A DNA stretch of 64,000 bases, from positions 3,100,001 to 3,164,000 of the forward strand of contig NZ_CP081942.1 in assembly GCF_020386635.1 (NCBI RefSeq), given 5' to 3'. The notes below the pieces were generated by a model. That model was given only the letters and a program-made list of their open reading frames with translations. It made no database searches and was not told where the DNA came from. Origin of the DNA: Pseudomonas sp. MM211. Its GTDB lineage: Bacteria; Pseudomonadota; Gammaproteobacteria; Pseudomonadales; Pseudomonadaceae. Shown here one piece after another: positions 36,941-45,601 of the stretch; the first letter of the stretch is position 1, and every line of letters begins with the position of its first letter. The position numbers and the translations under genes were made by a program.

Positions 36941-38914
36941 ATGCGTATCAAGTCCTTTGAGCCGGCCTTGCGCCTGGTTCCGGCGAAGGCGGGTTATGCC
37001 CTGGCCAGCGTGTTACCGCTGCTGGTCGCGGTACCCGTACAAGCGGTGGAGTTCAGCTTCGCCGACAACGAAATCAGTGGCTCGCTCGACACCACCCTGT
37101 CTTATGGGCAGCTGTGGCGTGTGCAGGGGCAGAGCAGAAGCAACGACGACGTCAACGTCAACGACGGCAATCGCAATTTCGATACCGGACTGGTTTCCGA
37201 GGTGTTCAAGATCACCTCCGATCTGGAAATGAATTACCAGAACTACGGCGTCTTCGTGCGCGGCACAGCGTTCTATGACACCCAGATCATGGATAAGCGC
37301 AACGACTTCAACAGCGGCAACAGGCCCGCTCAGCCAAGCCAGAACTTCCCGGATGACGACAGCTTCACCCGCGACACTCGGCACAAGGCCGGACGCGATG
37401 CGCAGATCCTCGATGCCTACGTCTATGGCAACTGGGATGTCGCTGAGCGTCCGGTCAGCGCGCGTCTGGGCCGGCAGGTGTTCAACTGGGGCGAGGGCGT
37501 GTTCTATCGTGGCGGGGTGAATACCAGCAACCCGGTGGACGGCGCGCGCTTCCGGCTGCCAGGTTCGGAAATCAAGGAAGTACTGATCCCTGTCGAGGCG
37601 GTCAGCTTCAATATCGGCCTGACCGACAACCTGTCGATGGAGACCTTCTACCAGTTCAACTGGAAGGAAACCGCCATCGACCCGGTGGGCAGTTACTTCT
37701 CCGAGACCGATCTGTTCGCCGAAGGCGGCAACACGGCCTATTCTCGAAATCCAGCTTTGGGCAGCCCCGCTTTTCAGGGCAACTATGCCGCGTTGAGTGC
37801 ATTGGGTGTCGGTGGCCTACAGGGCAGCAGCTATCTCGATAACAACGGCTATTTCAAGGTCGCGACCATTGGCTCCGACCTCAACGCCAAGGACGATGGC
37901 CAGTTCGGCGTAGCGTTGCGCTACATCGCCGAGCAACTGAATTCCACTGAATTCGGCTTCTACTTCGTCAACTACCACGCCAAAGAGCCGACCGTTTACG
38001 CCGATCTGGAAGGGTTCTCCGGGCTGGATATGGATGCAATCGCCAGTGCTGCCAGCGGCGGTGGTTTTGCCAATTACGCCTCTCTGCTCAATGCGGCCGG
38101 TGCCGGTAGCGTCGCGGCGCAGACGCTTCTGGGGCTGGTCAATGGTGCTGCGACCGTCGATACCGCCAACCGGATCAACGCCCGCCGCGAGTACGTCGAA
38201 GATATTCGCATGTACGGCTTCAGCTTCAATACCACCCTGGGCAATGCCTCGCTGTTTGGTGAGTTGTCCTATCGGCCGAACCTGCCGATTGGCATCGCCG
38301 CCACCAACGACCTGCTCGGCGATCTGCTGCGTCAGGCGCCACAAGTGGTGCAGGGCCAGCAGGTGAATATCGGTGGCAGCGCTCTACAGCTCGGCGAGCA
38401 GATCCACAACTACGAGCGCGTCGAGGCCTACAACGCTTCGCTGGGTACCATCTACAATTTTGGCCCGTCGCTGGGTTTCGATGCCCTGACCGGCGTGGCC
38501 GAGCTGGCCTCCGAGCACCTGCGCGGCAGCGACCTGAAGTACACGGCCTACGATGGTTCGACCCGCTACTACGCCGGGCGCGGCGACTCGTCCTATGTCT
38601 TCGGCTATGGCCGCAGTTACCAGGTCAACAAGAACGCCTATGGTTACACCCTGGTGCTGTCCGGCACCTGGAACGACGTCCTGGCCGGGGTCAACCTGTC
38701 GCCCTTCGTCGTCTACAAGGATGATTTCGAAGGTAACTCCTACCAGACCGGCAATTTCATCGAAGGCCGTAAGGCTTACACCGTCGGCATGAAAGCCAGC
38801 TACATGAACAGCCTGGAAGCCGAGCTGCAGTACACCGAGTTTTCCGGTGGTGGTAACAACAACGCCGTGCGCGACCGCGACAATATCGGCGTCAACGTCA
38901 AATACTCCTTCTGA
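36941..38914 (+). CDS. DUF1302 family outer-membrane protein
   Basis: A 657-residue exported protein. A long signal peptide (AGYALASVLPLLVAVPVQA) precedes VEFSFADNEISGSLDTTLSYG, the typical DUF1302 beginning, and beta-strand-rich sequence to the terminal Phe of NVKYSF, as in an outer-membrane barrel. Conserved segments RLGRQVFNWGEGVFYRGGVNTSNP and EYVEDIRMYGFSFNT support the family. Substrate unknown. It is first in an operon with DUF1329, YCF48 and MMPL genes and is probably the outer-membrane component. Confidence 0.88.
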   Translation: MRIKSFEPALRLVPAKAGYALASVLPLLVAVPVQAVEFSFADNEISGSLDTTLSYGQLWRVQGQSRSNDDVNVNDGNRNFDTGLVSEVFKITSDLEMNYQNYGVFVRGTAFYDTQIMDKRNDFNSGNRPAQPSQNFPDDDSFTRDTRHKAGRDAQILDAYVYGNWDVAERPVSARLGRQVFNWGEGVFYRGGVNTSNPVDGARFRLPGSEIKEVLIPVEAVSFNIGLTDNLSMETFYQFNWKETAIDPVGSYFSETDLFAEGGNTAYSRNPALGSPAFQGNYAALSALGVGGLQGSSYLDNNGYFKVATIGSDLNAKDDGQFGVALRYIAEQLNSTEFGFYFVNYHAKEPTVYADLEGFSGLDMDAIASAASGGGFANYASLLNAAGAGSVAAQTLLGLVNGAATVDTANRINARREYVEDIRMYGFSFNTTLGNASLFGELSYRPNLPIGIAATNDLLGDLLRQAPQVVQGQQVNIGGSALQLGEQIHNYERVEAYNASLGTIYNFGPSLGFDALTGVAELASEHLRGSDLKYTAYDGSTRYYAGRGDSSYVFGYGRSYQVNKNAYGYTLVLSGTWNDVLAGVNLSPFVVYKDDFEGNSYQTGNFIEGRKAYTVGMKASYMNSLEAELQYTEFSGGGNNNAVRDRDNIGVNVKYSF

Positions 38915-38929
38915 TCACGGAGATACAGG

Positions 38930-40291
38930 ATGCTGAACATCAAAGGCGTTGCAGTCGCGCTGGTTCTGCTGGCCGGTAACAGCCTGGCGGCGGTATCGCC
39001 TCAGGACGCGGCCAAGCTGGGCACCAGCCTGACGCCGCTTGGCGGTGAGAAGGCCGGCAACGCAGCGGGCACCATTCCGGCCTGGACGGGCGGAATCACC
39101 CAGGCACCGGCCGGTTATCAGGGCTCGGGCAAGCACCATGTCGATCCGTTCGCGGACGACAAACCGCTGTTCACCATCACCAAGGCCAACCTGCAGCAGT
39201 ACCGGGACAACCTCACGCCCGGGCAGATCGCACTGTTCGAAGCCTACCCGGATACCTACCAGATGCCGGTGTACACCAGCCGCCGCTCCGCTTCGGCACC
39301 GCAGTGGGTCTACGACAACACGGCGAAGAATGCCGTCAGCGCCAAACTGCTCGACGGCGGCAACGGCTTTGCCGATGCCTTCGGCGGCATTCCGTTCCCG
39401 ATCCCGCAGAGTGGTGTCGAGGCGCTCTGGAACCACATCGCCCGTTATCGCGGCACTTACATCGTGCGGCGTGCCTCGGAAGTGGCGGTGCAGCGTAATG
39501 GCTCCTTCTCGCTGGTCACTTCGCAGCAGGAGGCGATGTTCAAGTTCTACGACCCGAAGGGCAGTTACGCCAACCTCAACAATATCCTGTTCTACTACCT
39601 GTCGTTCACCCGTAGCCCCGCGCGCTTGGCCGGTGGCGCGGTGCTGGTTCACGAGACCCTGGATCAGGTCAAGGAGGCGCGTCAGGCCTGGGGTTACAAC
39701 GCCGGCCAGCGCCGTGTGCGGCGTGCACCGAACCTCGCCTATGACACGCCGATCTCCGCAGCCGATGGCCTGCGAACCGCCGATGACACAGACATGTTCA
39801 ACGGCGCCCCGGATCGTTACGACTGGAAGCTGGTCGGCAAAAAGGAAATCTACATCCCCTACAACAACTACAAGGTCACCAGCCCACAGGTCAAATACAA
39901 GGATCTGCTGCAGGTCGGTCACCTCAATCCCGCTTTCACCCGCAGTGAGTTGCACCGGGTGTGGATCGTGGAGGGCACGCTCAAACCCGGCGCCCGGCAT
40001 ATCTACTCCAAGCGCACCCTGTATCTCGACGAGGACAGCTGGCAGGCCGCGGTGGTCGATCAGTACGATGGCCGTGGTGAGCTGTGGCGCGTGTCTCTGG
40101 CGTATCTGAAGAACTACTACGAGCTGCCGACTACCTGGTCTGCACTGGATGTGTTCCATGATCTGCAGGCCCGTCGTTACCACGTGCAGAATCTGGATAA
40201 CGAGGAAGCCAATACCATCGACTTCAGCCAGCCGGTTGCCAATGATGGCTACTTCACGCCGGCTGAGTTGCGCCGCCGAGGGACTCGCTGA
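38930..40291 (+). CDS. DUF1329 family periplasmic lipoprotein-carrier-like protein
   Basis: A 453-residue exported protein of the DUF1329 family, whose fold is related to the LolA/LppX hydrophobic-cavity beta sandwich. The signal peptide is VAVALVLLAGNSLAAV. Family segments include KLGTSLTPLGGEKAGNAAGTIPAWTGGI near the start and DRYDWKLVGKKEIYIPYNNYK and RVWIVEGTLKPGARHIYSKRTLYLDEDSW later. A cavity fold suggests it ferries a lipid or other hydrophobic compound across the periplasm. It starts 15 bases after the DUF1302 stop. Confidence 0.88.
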   Translation: MLNIKGVAVALVLLAGNSLAAVSPQDAAKLGTSLTPLGGEKAGNAAGTIPAWTGGITQAPAGYQGSGKHHVDPFADDKPLFTITKANLQQYRDNLTPGQIALFEAYPDTYQMPVYTSRRSASAPQWVYDNTAKNAVSAKLLDGGNGFADAFGGIPFPIPQSGVEALWNHIARYRGTYIVRRASEVAVQRNGSFSLVTSQQEAMFKFYDPKGSYANLNNILFYYLSFTRSPARLAGGAVLVHETLDQVKEARQAWGYNAGQRRVRRAPNLAYDTPISAADGLRTADDTDMFNGAPDRYDWKLVGKKEIYIPYNNYKVTSPQVKYKDLLQVGHLNPAFTRSELHRVWIVEGTLKPGARHIYSKRTLYLDEDSWQAAVVDQYDGRGELWRVSLAYLKNYYELPTTWSALDVFHDLQARRYHVQNLDNEEANTIDFSQPVANDGYFTPAELRRRGTR

Positions 40292-40444
40292 GCCGATGGC
40301 GTGATCGGCTGCGCGGCTGTCATTCGCGCGGTCGATAACGCGGGCTTTTTCTTACAAAACAGTGGATTTTGGATCCACAAAGGCCGCTAGCATGAGCGTC
40401 GTTTCACAGGCGCTGGCAATAACAAGAAGAAGGGGGAGTTTTGT

Positions 40445-41491
40445 ATGAGTGAGCCCATATTGCGGCGCACCAGGGGCGGGAAAACCTTGCAGCCCGTGCT
40501 GCAGGCGCTGTCGCTGTGCGCGCTGCTGGTGGCCGCCGCGCCGCTCGTTCAGGCGCAAGCCCCTGACGATGCCGTCACCTATTCGGTGCCCTCGGCGAAG
40601 GCCGTGTCCAGTCTGTTGCTCGATATCGCCCACGCCGGCAAACGCCTGGTCGCGGTCGGTGAGCGCGGCCACATCCTCTATTCCGATAACGATGGCACCA
40701 GCTGGGAGCAGGCCAAGGTGCCTACCCGGCAGATGCTCACCGCGGTGTTCTTCGTCGATGACAAGCACGGCTGGGCGGTCGGTCACGATGCCCTGGTACT
40801 GGCTACCACCGATGGCGGGGCCACCTGGAGCAAGCAGTTCGAGGATCTGCAGCGCGAGGCGCCATTGCTCGACGTCTGGTTCAAGGATCTGCAGCACGGC
40901 TTCGCTATTGGTGCTTACGGCGCATTACTGGAAACCACCGACGGTGGTTCCACTTGGGACGATGTCAGCGACCGTCTCGACAACGAAGACGCCTATCACC
41001 TCAACGCTATCACCGAGGTGAAGGACACCGGCCTGTTCATCGTTGGCGAAATGGGCAGCCTGTTCCGCTCCGTCGATGGCGGTGAAACCTGGGAAACATT
41101 GGAAGGGCCATATCAGGGGTCGCTGTTCGGCGTGCTGGCCACCGGCGAGCCGCAGGGCCTGCTGGTCTATGGCTTGCGTGGTCACTTGTTCCACTCTGCC
41201 GACGGCGGCGACAGTTGGCAGCAGATTGCGCTCTCGACTGCCAGCGGCGGCACTCTGGAGTTCGGTCTGGCCAACGCTGCCTTGCTCGACGATGGCAGCA
41301 TCGTGGTGGTCGGGCACGGCGGCAGCGTGCTCACCAGCAGCGATCATGGCCACAGCTTCAGCGTATTCAACCGCCCGGATCGTTTGTCGCTGGCGGGCGT
41401 GACCGCGGGTGCCGATGGCAAACTGATTCTGGTGGGGCAGGGCGGCGTACGCCTGACCTCGTCGACCGGTGCCAATCCAGGCCAACAATAA
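40445..41491 (+). CDS. YCF48-type beta-propeller exported protein
   Basis: A 348-residue exported protein. The signal peptide (LQALSLCALLVAAAPLVQA) precedes BNR/YCF48 repeats, each with an S-x-D-x-G-x-x-W-like turn: YSDNDGTSWEQ, ATTDGGATWSK, ETTDGGSTWDD, RSVDGGETWET, HSADGGDSWQQ and SSDHGHSF. Six to seven blades fit a beta propeller. Such proteins assist assembly in photosynthetic organisms but in Pseudomonas appear with MMPL transporters. Likely an extracytoplasmic partner of the adjacent RND protein. It has a strong GGGGGAG site. The 153-base gap to DUF1329 could hold a second promoter. Confidence 0.85.
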   Translation: MSEPILRRTRGGKTLQPVLQALSLCALLVAAAPLVQAQAPDDAVTYSVPSAKAVSSLLLDIAHAGKRLVAVGERGHILYSDNDGTSWEQAKVPTRQMLTAVFFVDDKHGWAVGHDALVLATTDGGATWSKQFEDLQREAPLLDVWFKDLQHGFAIGAYGALLETTDGGSTWDDVSDRLDNEDAYHLNAITEVKDTGLFIVGEMGSLFRSVDGGETWETLEGPYQGSLFGVLATGEPQGLLVYGLRGHLFHSADGGDSWQQIALSTASGGTLEFGLANAALLDDGSIVVVGHGGSVLTSSDHGHSFSVFNRPDRLSLAGVTAGADGKLILVGQGGVRLTSSTGANPGQQ

Positions 41492-41510
41492 CAAGCTGGG
41501 GTAGTGTTCG

Positions 41511-43889
41511 ATGAGTAACCATCACCAAGACAAGGCTAGCCTGCTTGAGCGCCTGATCTTCAACAACCGGCCGGCGGTAATCCTGATCTGCCTGCTGGTC
41601 AGCGTGTTTCTGTTCTTCCAGGCCACTCAGGTCAGGCCGTCGACCAGCTTCGAGAAGATGATCCCGCTAAGCCATCCGTTCATTCAGAACATGATGGAGC
41701 ACCGCAACGACCTGGCCAACCTGGGCAATACCGTGCGTATTTCCGTGGAAGCCAAGGACGGCGACATCTTCAGCAAGGAATACATGGAGACGCTGCGTCT
41801 GATCAACGACGAAGTGTTCTACATCCCGGGCGTCGACCGCTCCGGGCTGAAGTCGCTGTGGAGCCCCAGCGTGCGCTGGACCGAAGTCACCGAAGAGGGC
41901 TTCGCTGGTGGCGAGGTGATTCCGCAGACCTACGACGGCAGCCTGCAGAGCCTCGAGGAGCTGCGTAGCAACGTGCTCAAGTCCGGGCAGATCGGTCGCC
42001 TGGTGGCCAATAACTTCAAGTCCAGCATCATCGATGTGCCGCTGCTCGAGTCCTACCCGGATCCCGAGGATCAGGGTCGGCTGGTTAAGCTCGACTATCA
42101 GAAATTCTCTCACCAGCTGGAAGAGAAGATACGCAGCAAGTACCAGGCGCAGAATCCCGACGTGCAGGTGCACATCATCGGCTTCGCCAAGAAGGTCGGT
42201 GACCTGATCGATGGCCTGGTCATGGTGGCGCTGTTCTTCGGCGTGGCCCTGTTGATCACCTTCGTGCTGCTGTACTGGTTCACCTGGTGTATCCGCAGCA
42301 CCATCGCCGTGCTGATCACCACCCTGGTGGCGGTGGGCTGGCAACTGGGACTGATGCACACCGTCGGCTTCGGGCTCGACCCCTACTCGATGCTGGTGCC
42401 GTTCCTGATCTTCGCCATCGGTATTTCTCATGGTGTACAGAAGATCAATGGCATCGCCCTGCAATCCAGCGGCGCTGACAGTCCGCTGACCGCTGCGCGA
42501 CTGACCTTCCGCCAGTTATTCCTGCCGGGGATGATCGCCATCCTCGCCGACGCCGTAGGCTTCATCACTCTGCTGCTGATCGATATCGGCGTGATCCGTG
42601 AACTGGCCATCGGCGCGTCCATCGGGGTCGCGGTGATCGTCTTCACCAACCTCATTCTGCTGCCAGTGGCGATTTCCTATATCGGCATCAGCAAGAAGGC
42701 CGTTGAGCGCAGCAAGCGCGATGCGGTCAGTGAACACCCGTTCTGGCGCCTGCTGTCGAACTTCGCCAGTTCCAGGGTCGCGCCGGTTTCCGTGGCGCTG
42801 GCCTTGTTCGCCGGTATCGGCGGCTTCTGGTACCAGCAGCAGAACCTGCAGGTCGGCGACCTCGATCAGGGCGCGCCCGAGCTGCGTCCGGATTCGCGCT
42901 ACAACCTCGACAACGATTTCGTGATCCGCAACTACTCGACCAGCTCCGACGTGCTGGTGGTGATGGTCAAAACCGCACCGGAAGGCTGTTCGACCTACGA
43001 AGCCCTGGCGGCCATGGACGAACTGATGTGGACGATGGACAACACGCCTGGCGTGCAGTCGGCGATCTCCATGGTCAGCGTGTCGCGGCAACTGATCAAG
43101 GGCATGAACGAGGGCAACCTGAAATGGGAAACCCTGTCGCGTAACCAAGACGTGCTCAACAACTCCATCGCCCGCGCTGACGGCCTGTACAACGCCGACT
43201 GCTCGGTAGCGCCGGTGCTGGTGTTCCTTCAGGATCACAAGGCCGAGACGCTGAAGCGTGCGGTGGCGGCGGTCGAGGGCTTCGTCGAGGAACATCAGTC
43301 CGAAAACGTGGAGTTCCTGCTGGCGGCGGGCAACGCCGGGATCGAAGCGGCTACCAACGAAGTGATCAGCACCTCGGAGCTGTTGATTTTGGTGTTGGTG
43401 TACCTGTGCGTGGGCATCATGTGCATGATCACCTTCCGTTCCTTCGCAGCTACCGTGTGCATCGTGCTGCCGCTGATCCTCACCTCTATCCTCGGCAACG
43501 CCCTGATGGCGTTCCTGGGCATTGGCGTGAAGGTCGCGACCCTGCCGGTGATCGCGCTCGGTGTGGGTATCGGCGTGGACTACGGCATCTACATCTACAG
43601 CCGCCTGGAAACATTCCTGCGCGCGGGCTTGCCGTTGCAGGAGGCCTACTACCAGACCCTGCGCTCCACCGGTAAAGCGGTGCTGTTCACCGGGCTGTGC
43701 CTGGCCATCGGCGTGGCGACCTGGATGTTCTCGGCGATCAAGTTCCAGGCTGACATGGGCCTGATGCTGACCTTCATGTTCATCGTCAACATGTTCGGCG
43801 CTCTGTGGTTGCTGCCGGCCCTGGCGCACTTCCTGATCAAGCCGGAGAAGCTGGCCGGCAAGAAAGGTGGTTCGCTGCTGGCACATTGA
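41511..43889 (+). CDS. MMPL/RND-family exporter-like membrane protein
   Basis: A 792-residue inner-membrane protein of the RND superfamily, MMPL/HpnN-like subgroup. TM1 is near residues 23-40. A periplasmic domain (about 45-235) follows, then a five-helix bundle with PYSMLVPFLIFAIGISHGVQKING. A second periplasmic domain (about 430-610) and a second bundle with LGVGIGVDYGIYIYSRL complete the duplication. The GIGVDYGIY motif corresponds to the proton-relay Asp of RND proteins. It lacks HAE1-type features, so a lipid or hydrophobic cargo is more likely than drugs. It ends before a strong terminator. Confidence 0.9.
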   Translation: MSNHHQDKASLLERLIFNNRPAVILICLLVSVFLFFQATQVRPSTSFEKMIPLSHPFIQNMMEHRNDLANLGNTVRISVEAKDGDIFSKEYMETLRLINDEVFYIPGVDRSGLKSLWSPSVRWTEVTEEGFAGGEVIPQTYDGSLQSLEELRSNVLKSGQIGRLVANNFKSSIIDVPLLESYPDPEDQGRLVKLDYQKFSHQLEEKIRSKYQAQNPDVQVHIIGFAKKVGDLIDGLVMVALFFGVALLITFVLLYWFTWCIRSTIAVLITTLVAVGWQLGLMHTVGFGLDPYSMLVPFLIFAIGISHGVQKINGIALQSSGADSPLTAARLTFRQLFLPGMIAILADAVGFITLLLIDIGVIRELAIGASIGVAVIVFTNLILLPVAISYIGISKKAVERSKRDAVSEHPFWRLLSNFASSRVAPVSVALALFAGIGGFWYQQQNLQVGDLDQGAPELRPDSRYNLDNDFVIRNYSTSSDVLVVMVKTAPEGCSTYEALAAMDELMWTMDNTPGVQSAISMVSVSRQLIKGMNEGNLKWETLSRNQDVLNNSIARADGLYNADCSVAPVLVFLQDHKAETLKRAVAAVEGFVEEHQSENVEFLLAAGNAGIEAATNEVISTSELLILVLVYLCVGIMCMITFRSFAATVCIVLPLILTSILGNALMAFLGIGVKVATLPVIALGVGIGVDYGIYIYSRLETFLRAGLPLQEAYYQTLRSTGKAVLFTGLCLAIGVATWMFSAIKFQADMGLMLTFMFIVNMFGALWLLPALAHFLIKPEKLAGKKGGSLLAH

Positions 43890-43909
43890 AGCCGATGGCG
43901 ACTTGAAGA

Positions 43910-43936
43910 AACCGCGGCCTGGCCGCGGTTTTTTTT
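43910..43936 (+). terminator. Rho-independent terminator of the DUF1302-MMPL operon
   Basis: Stem AACCGCGG(CC) / (GG)CCGCGGTT followed by a run of eight T. It lies 20 bases after the MMPL stop. Confidence 0.93.
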
Positions 43937-44045
43937 GCCCGTAACTCCTGGAGGTCATCCTTCGGGGCATGCGCGTTTTCTTCAATACGCCTGGGTGGCT
44001 GCCGGGTAATTTGCCTCACTTCAAATCAGTGGTGGGGCGTGCGTG

Positions 44046-44633
44046 ATGAGTCTGTTTTTGTCCATGGCGGCCTTTGCGCTGGCCGCCTCGATTTCTCCCG
44101 GGCCGGTCAATCTGGTTTCGCTGAGCACCGGTGTGCGGCACGGTTTGCGGGTTGCGCTGCGACATGTCGCCGGCGCGACGCTGGGCTTCACCTTGCTGCT
44201 GGTACTGATCGGCATGGGGCTGCACGAACTGTTGTCACTATTACCCTGGCTGACCACCGCGATTAAGTGGGCGGGCGTGGCATTTCTGCTGTACCTGGCG
44301 TGGCGATTGGCAGCCGATGGAGGTTCGCTGCAGGCGGGCGAGGGCGCGCCGCTCGCTTCGTTCATGCACGGCGCGCTCATGCAGTGGCTCAACCCCAAGG
44401 CCTGGCTGGCGGCGATCGCCGGCATGGGTGCCTTCGTTGCCGATGGTGAGGTGTTGCTGGTCTGGCAGTTCGCCGCGATCTACTGCGTGGTGTGTTACCT
44501 GTCGCTGGCCTGCTGGGCGTATGCCGGAACCTGCCTGCAGCCCTATCTGCAGGAGCCGCGCAGAGTACGGGTGTTCAATCGAGTTCTGGCTGGGCTGCTG
44601 GTCGCTAGTGCGGGGTATCTGTTGCTGGCATGA
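44046..44633 (+). CDS. LysE-family amino acid exporter
   Basis: A 195-residue inner-membrane protein with six hydrophobic segments. The N-terminal AASISPGPVNLVSLSTGVRHGLRVALRHVAGATLGFTLLL is the LysE/RhtB signature, and FMHGALMQWLNPKAWLAAIAGMGAF is the matching mid-protein motif. It would export an amino acid or a metabolite of one. An ATG at 44046 directly follows an in-frame GTG at 44043; I chose ATG. An AraC-type regulator is convergent, not divergent, so it gives no clue to the substrate. Confidence 0.9.
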   Translation: MSLFLSMAAFALAASISPGPVNLVSLSTGVRHGLRVALRHVAGATLGFTLLLVLIGMGLHELLSLLPWLTTAIKWAGVAFLLYLAWRLAADGGSLQAGEGAPLASFMHGALMQWLNPKAWLAAIAGMGAFVADGEVLLVWQFAAIYCVVCYLSLACWAYAGTCLQPYLQEPRRVRVFNRVLAGLLVASAGYLLLA

Positions 44634-44667
44634 GCCGATTAAAGCGCGGGAGAAACGATAACCCGCG

Positions 44668-44729
44668 GTTGAGCGCAGCGATACCCGGGGCAGCCTTACG
44701 AGTGGTTCCTGGGTATCGCTGCGCTCAAC
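44668..44729. repeat. Long perfect hairpin between convergent lysE and araC genes
   Basis: A 19-bp exact inverted repeat (GTTGAGCGCAGCGATACCC and its complement) with a 24-base loop. Such GCAGCG-containing hairpins are scattered in Pseudomonas intergenic regions. Here it probably ends both transcripts, though there is no T-run. Confidence 0.8.
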
Positions 44730-44763
44730 GCCAGGCTACGGCGTCGGGCCAGGGGCGTTATCG

Positions 44764-45588
44764 CTAGCCGCGGTACTGGCCGGGGGTGGCGGCGAGGAAT
44801 TGTTTGAAGGTGCGCTGGAAATGCGCCTGGTCGGCGAAGCCGGCTTCCAGGGCGACTTCGGCCAGTGGCGCACCGCTCTTCAGGCGGGAGTGGGCGAACT
44901 GAATACGGCGGTTGAGCAGGTAGGCGTGAGGCGTCATGCCGTAACGTTGCTTGAAGCCGCGAATCAGTTGCGACGGTGATAGTTGTGCAGCCTCGCACAG
45001 GGTGTCGAGCCTGAGCGTTTCGCCGCAGTGGCGGTGGATCAGGCGGGCGGCGTGTTCCAGGCGCGGGTTGATGCTCTCGTCGCTGTCGCCTTCCAGCGCC
45101 AGGCGTTGCAGCGCGAGGCTGAAGAAGGCCGTTGCCTGAGCGGCTTTGCCGTTCGGGCCAAGGGCTGGATCGAGCAGGCTTTCACGTAATTGCAGCAGGC
45201 CCTGATACAGCTCGGCATCGTCACTGGCGATGCAGGCGAAGCGCTGGAAGACCGGCGTATCGGTCAGCCCCTGTGCCTGCTGCAGGCGACCCAGCCACTG
45301 TGGGTCGACATACAGCATCAGGTACGACCAGGGTTGCCCGTCGATGGGGTTGCAGGCGTGCACGTCGCCCGGATTCATCAAAACCACGGTGCCTTGGCTG
45401 ACGTGGCGATCCACCTCGCGATTGCTGTAGGTGCTCTGCCCATGGGTGATCGCACCGATGGAGAATATCTCGTGGCTGTGCCGGCCATAGCAGACCTGAC
45501 GGCCATCCTCGATCGAACGCAGTTCGACGAAGGGCAGAGCGGCATCACGCCAGAAGCTTGGAAGCGCGGACACCGGCTGCTCGATCAT
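44764..45588 (-). CDS. AraC-family regulator with cupin sensor domain
   Basis: A 274-residue regulator. The N-terminal AraC_binding cupin (YGRHSHEIFSIGAITHGQSTY ... GTVVLMNPGDVHACNP) is followed by the AraC DNA-binding domain with TLRLDTLCEAAQLSPSQLIRGFKQRYGMTPHAYLLNRRIQFA and APLAEVALEAGFADQAHFQRTFKQF. The ATG at 45588 has GGAG six to seven bases upstream. It is upstream of and convergent to lysE. Regulators of this shape often control exporters of amino acids, but nothing else here fixes its target. Confidence 0.88.
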   Translation of the reverse strand: MIEQPVSALPSFWRDAALPFVELRSIEDGRQVCYGRHSHEIFSIGAITHGQSTYSNREVDRHVSQGTVVLMNPGDVHACNPIDGQPWSYLMLYVDPQWLGRLQQAQGLTDTPVFQRFACIASDDAELYQGLLQLRESLLDPALGPNGKAAQATAFFSLALQRLALEGDSDESINPRLEHAARLIHRHCGETLRLDTLCEAAQLSPSQLIRGFKQRYGMTPHAYLLNRRIQFAHSRLKSGAPLAEVALEAGFADQAHFQRTFKQFLAATPGQYRG

Positions 45589-45601
45589 CGGTCTCTCCTG
45601 T

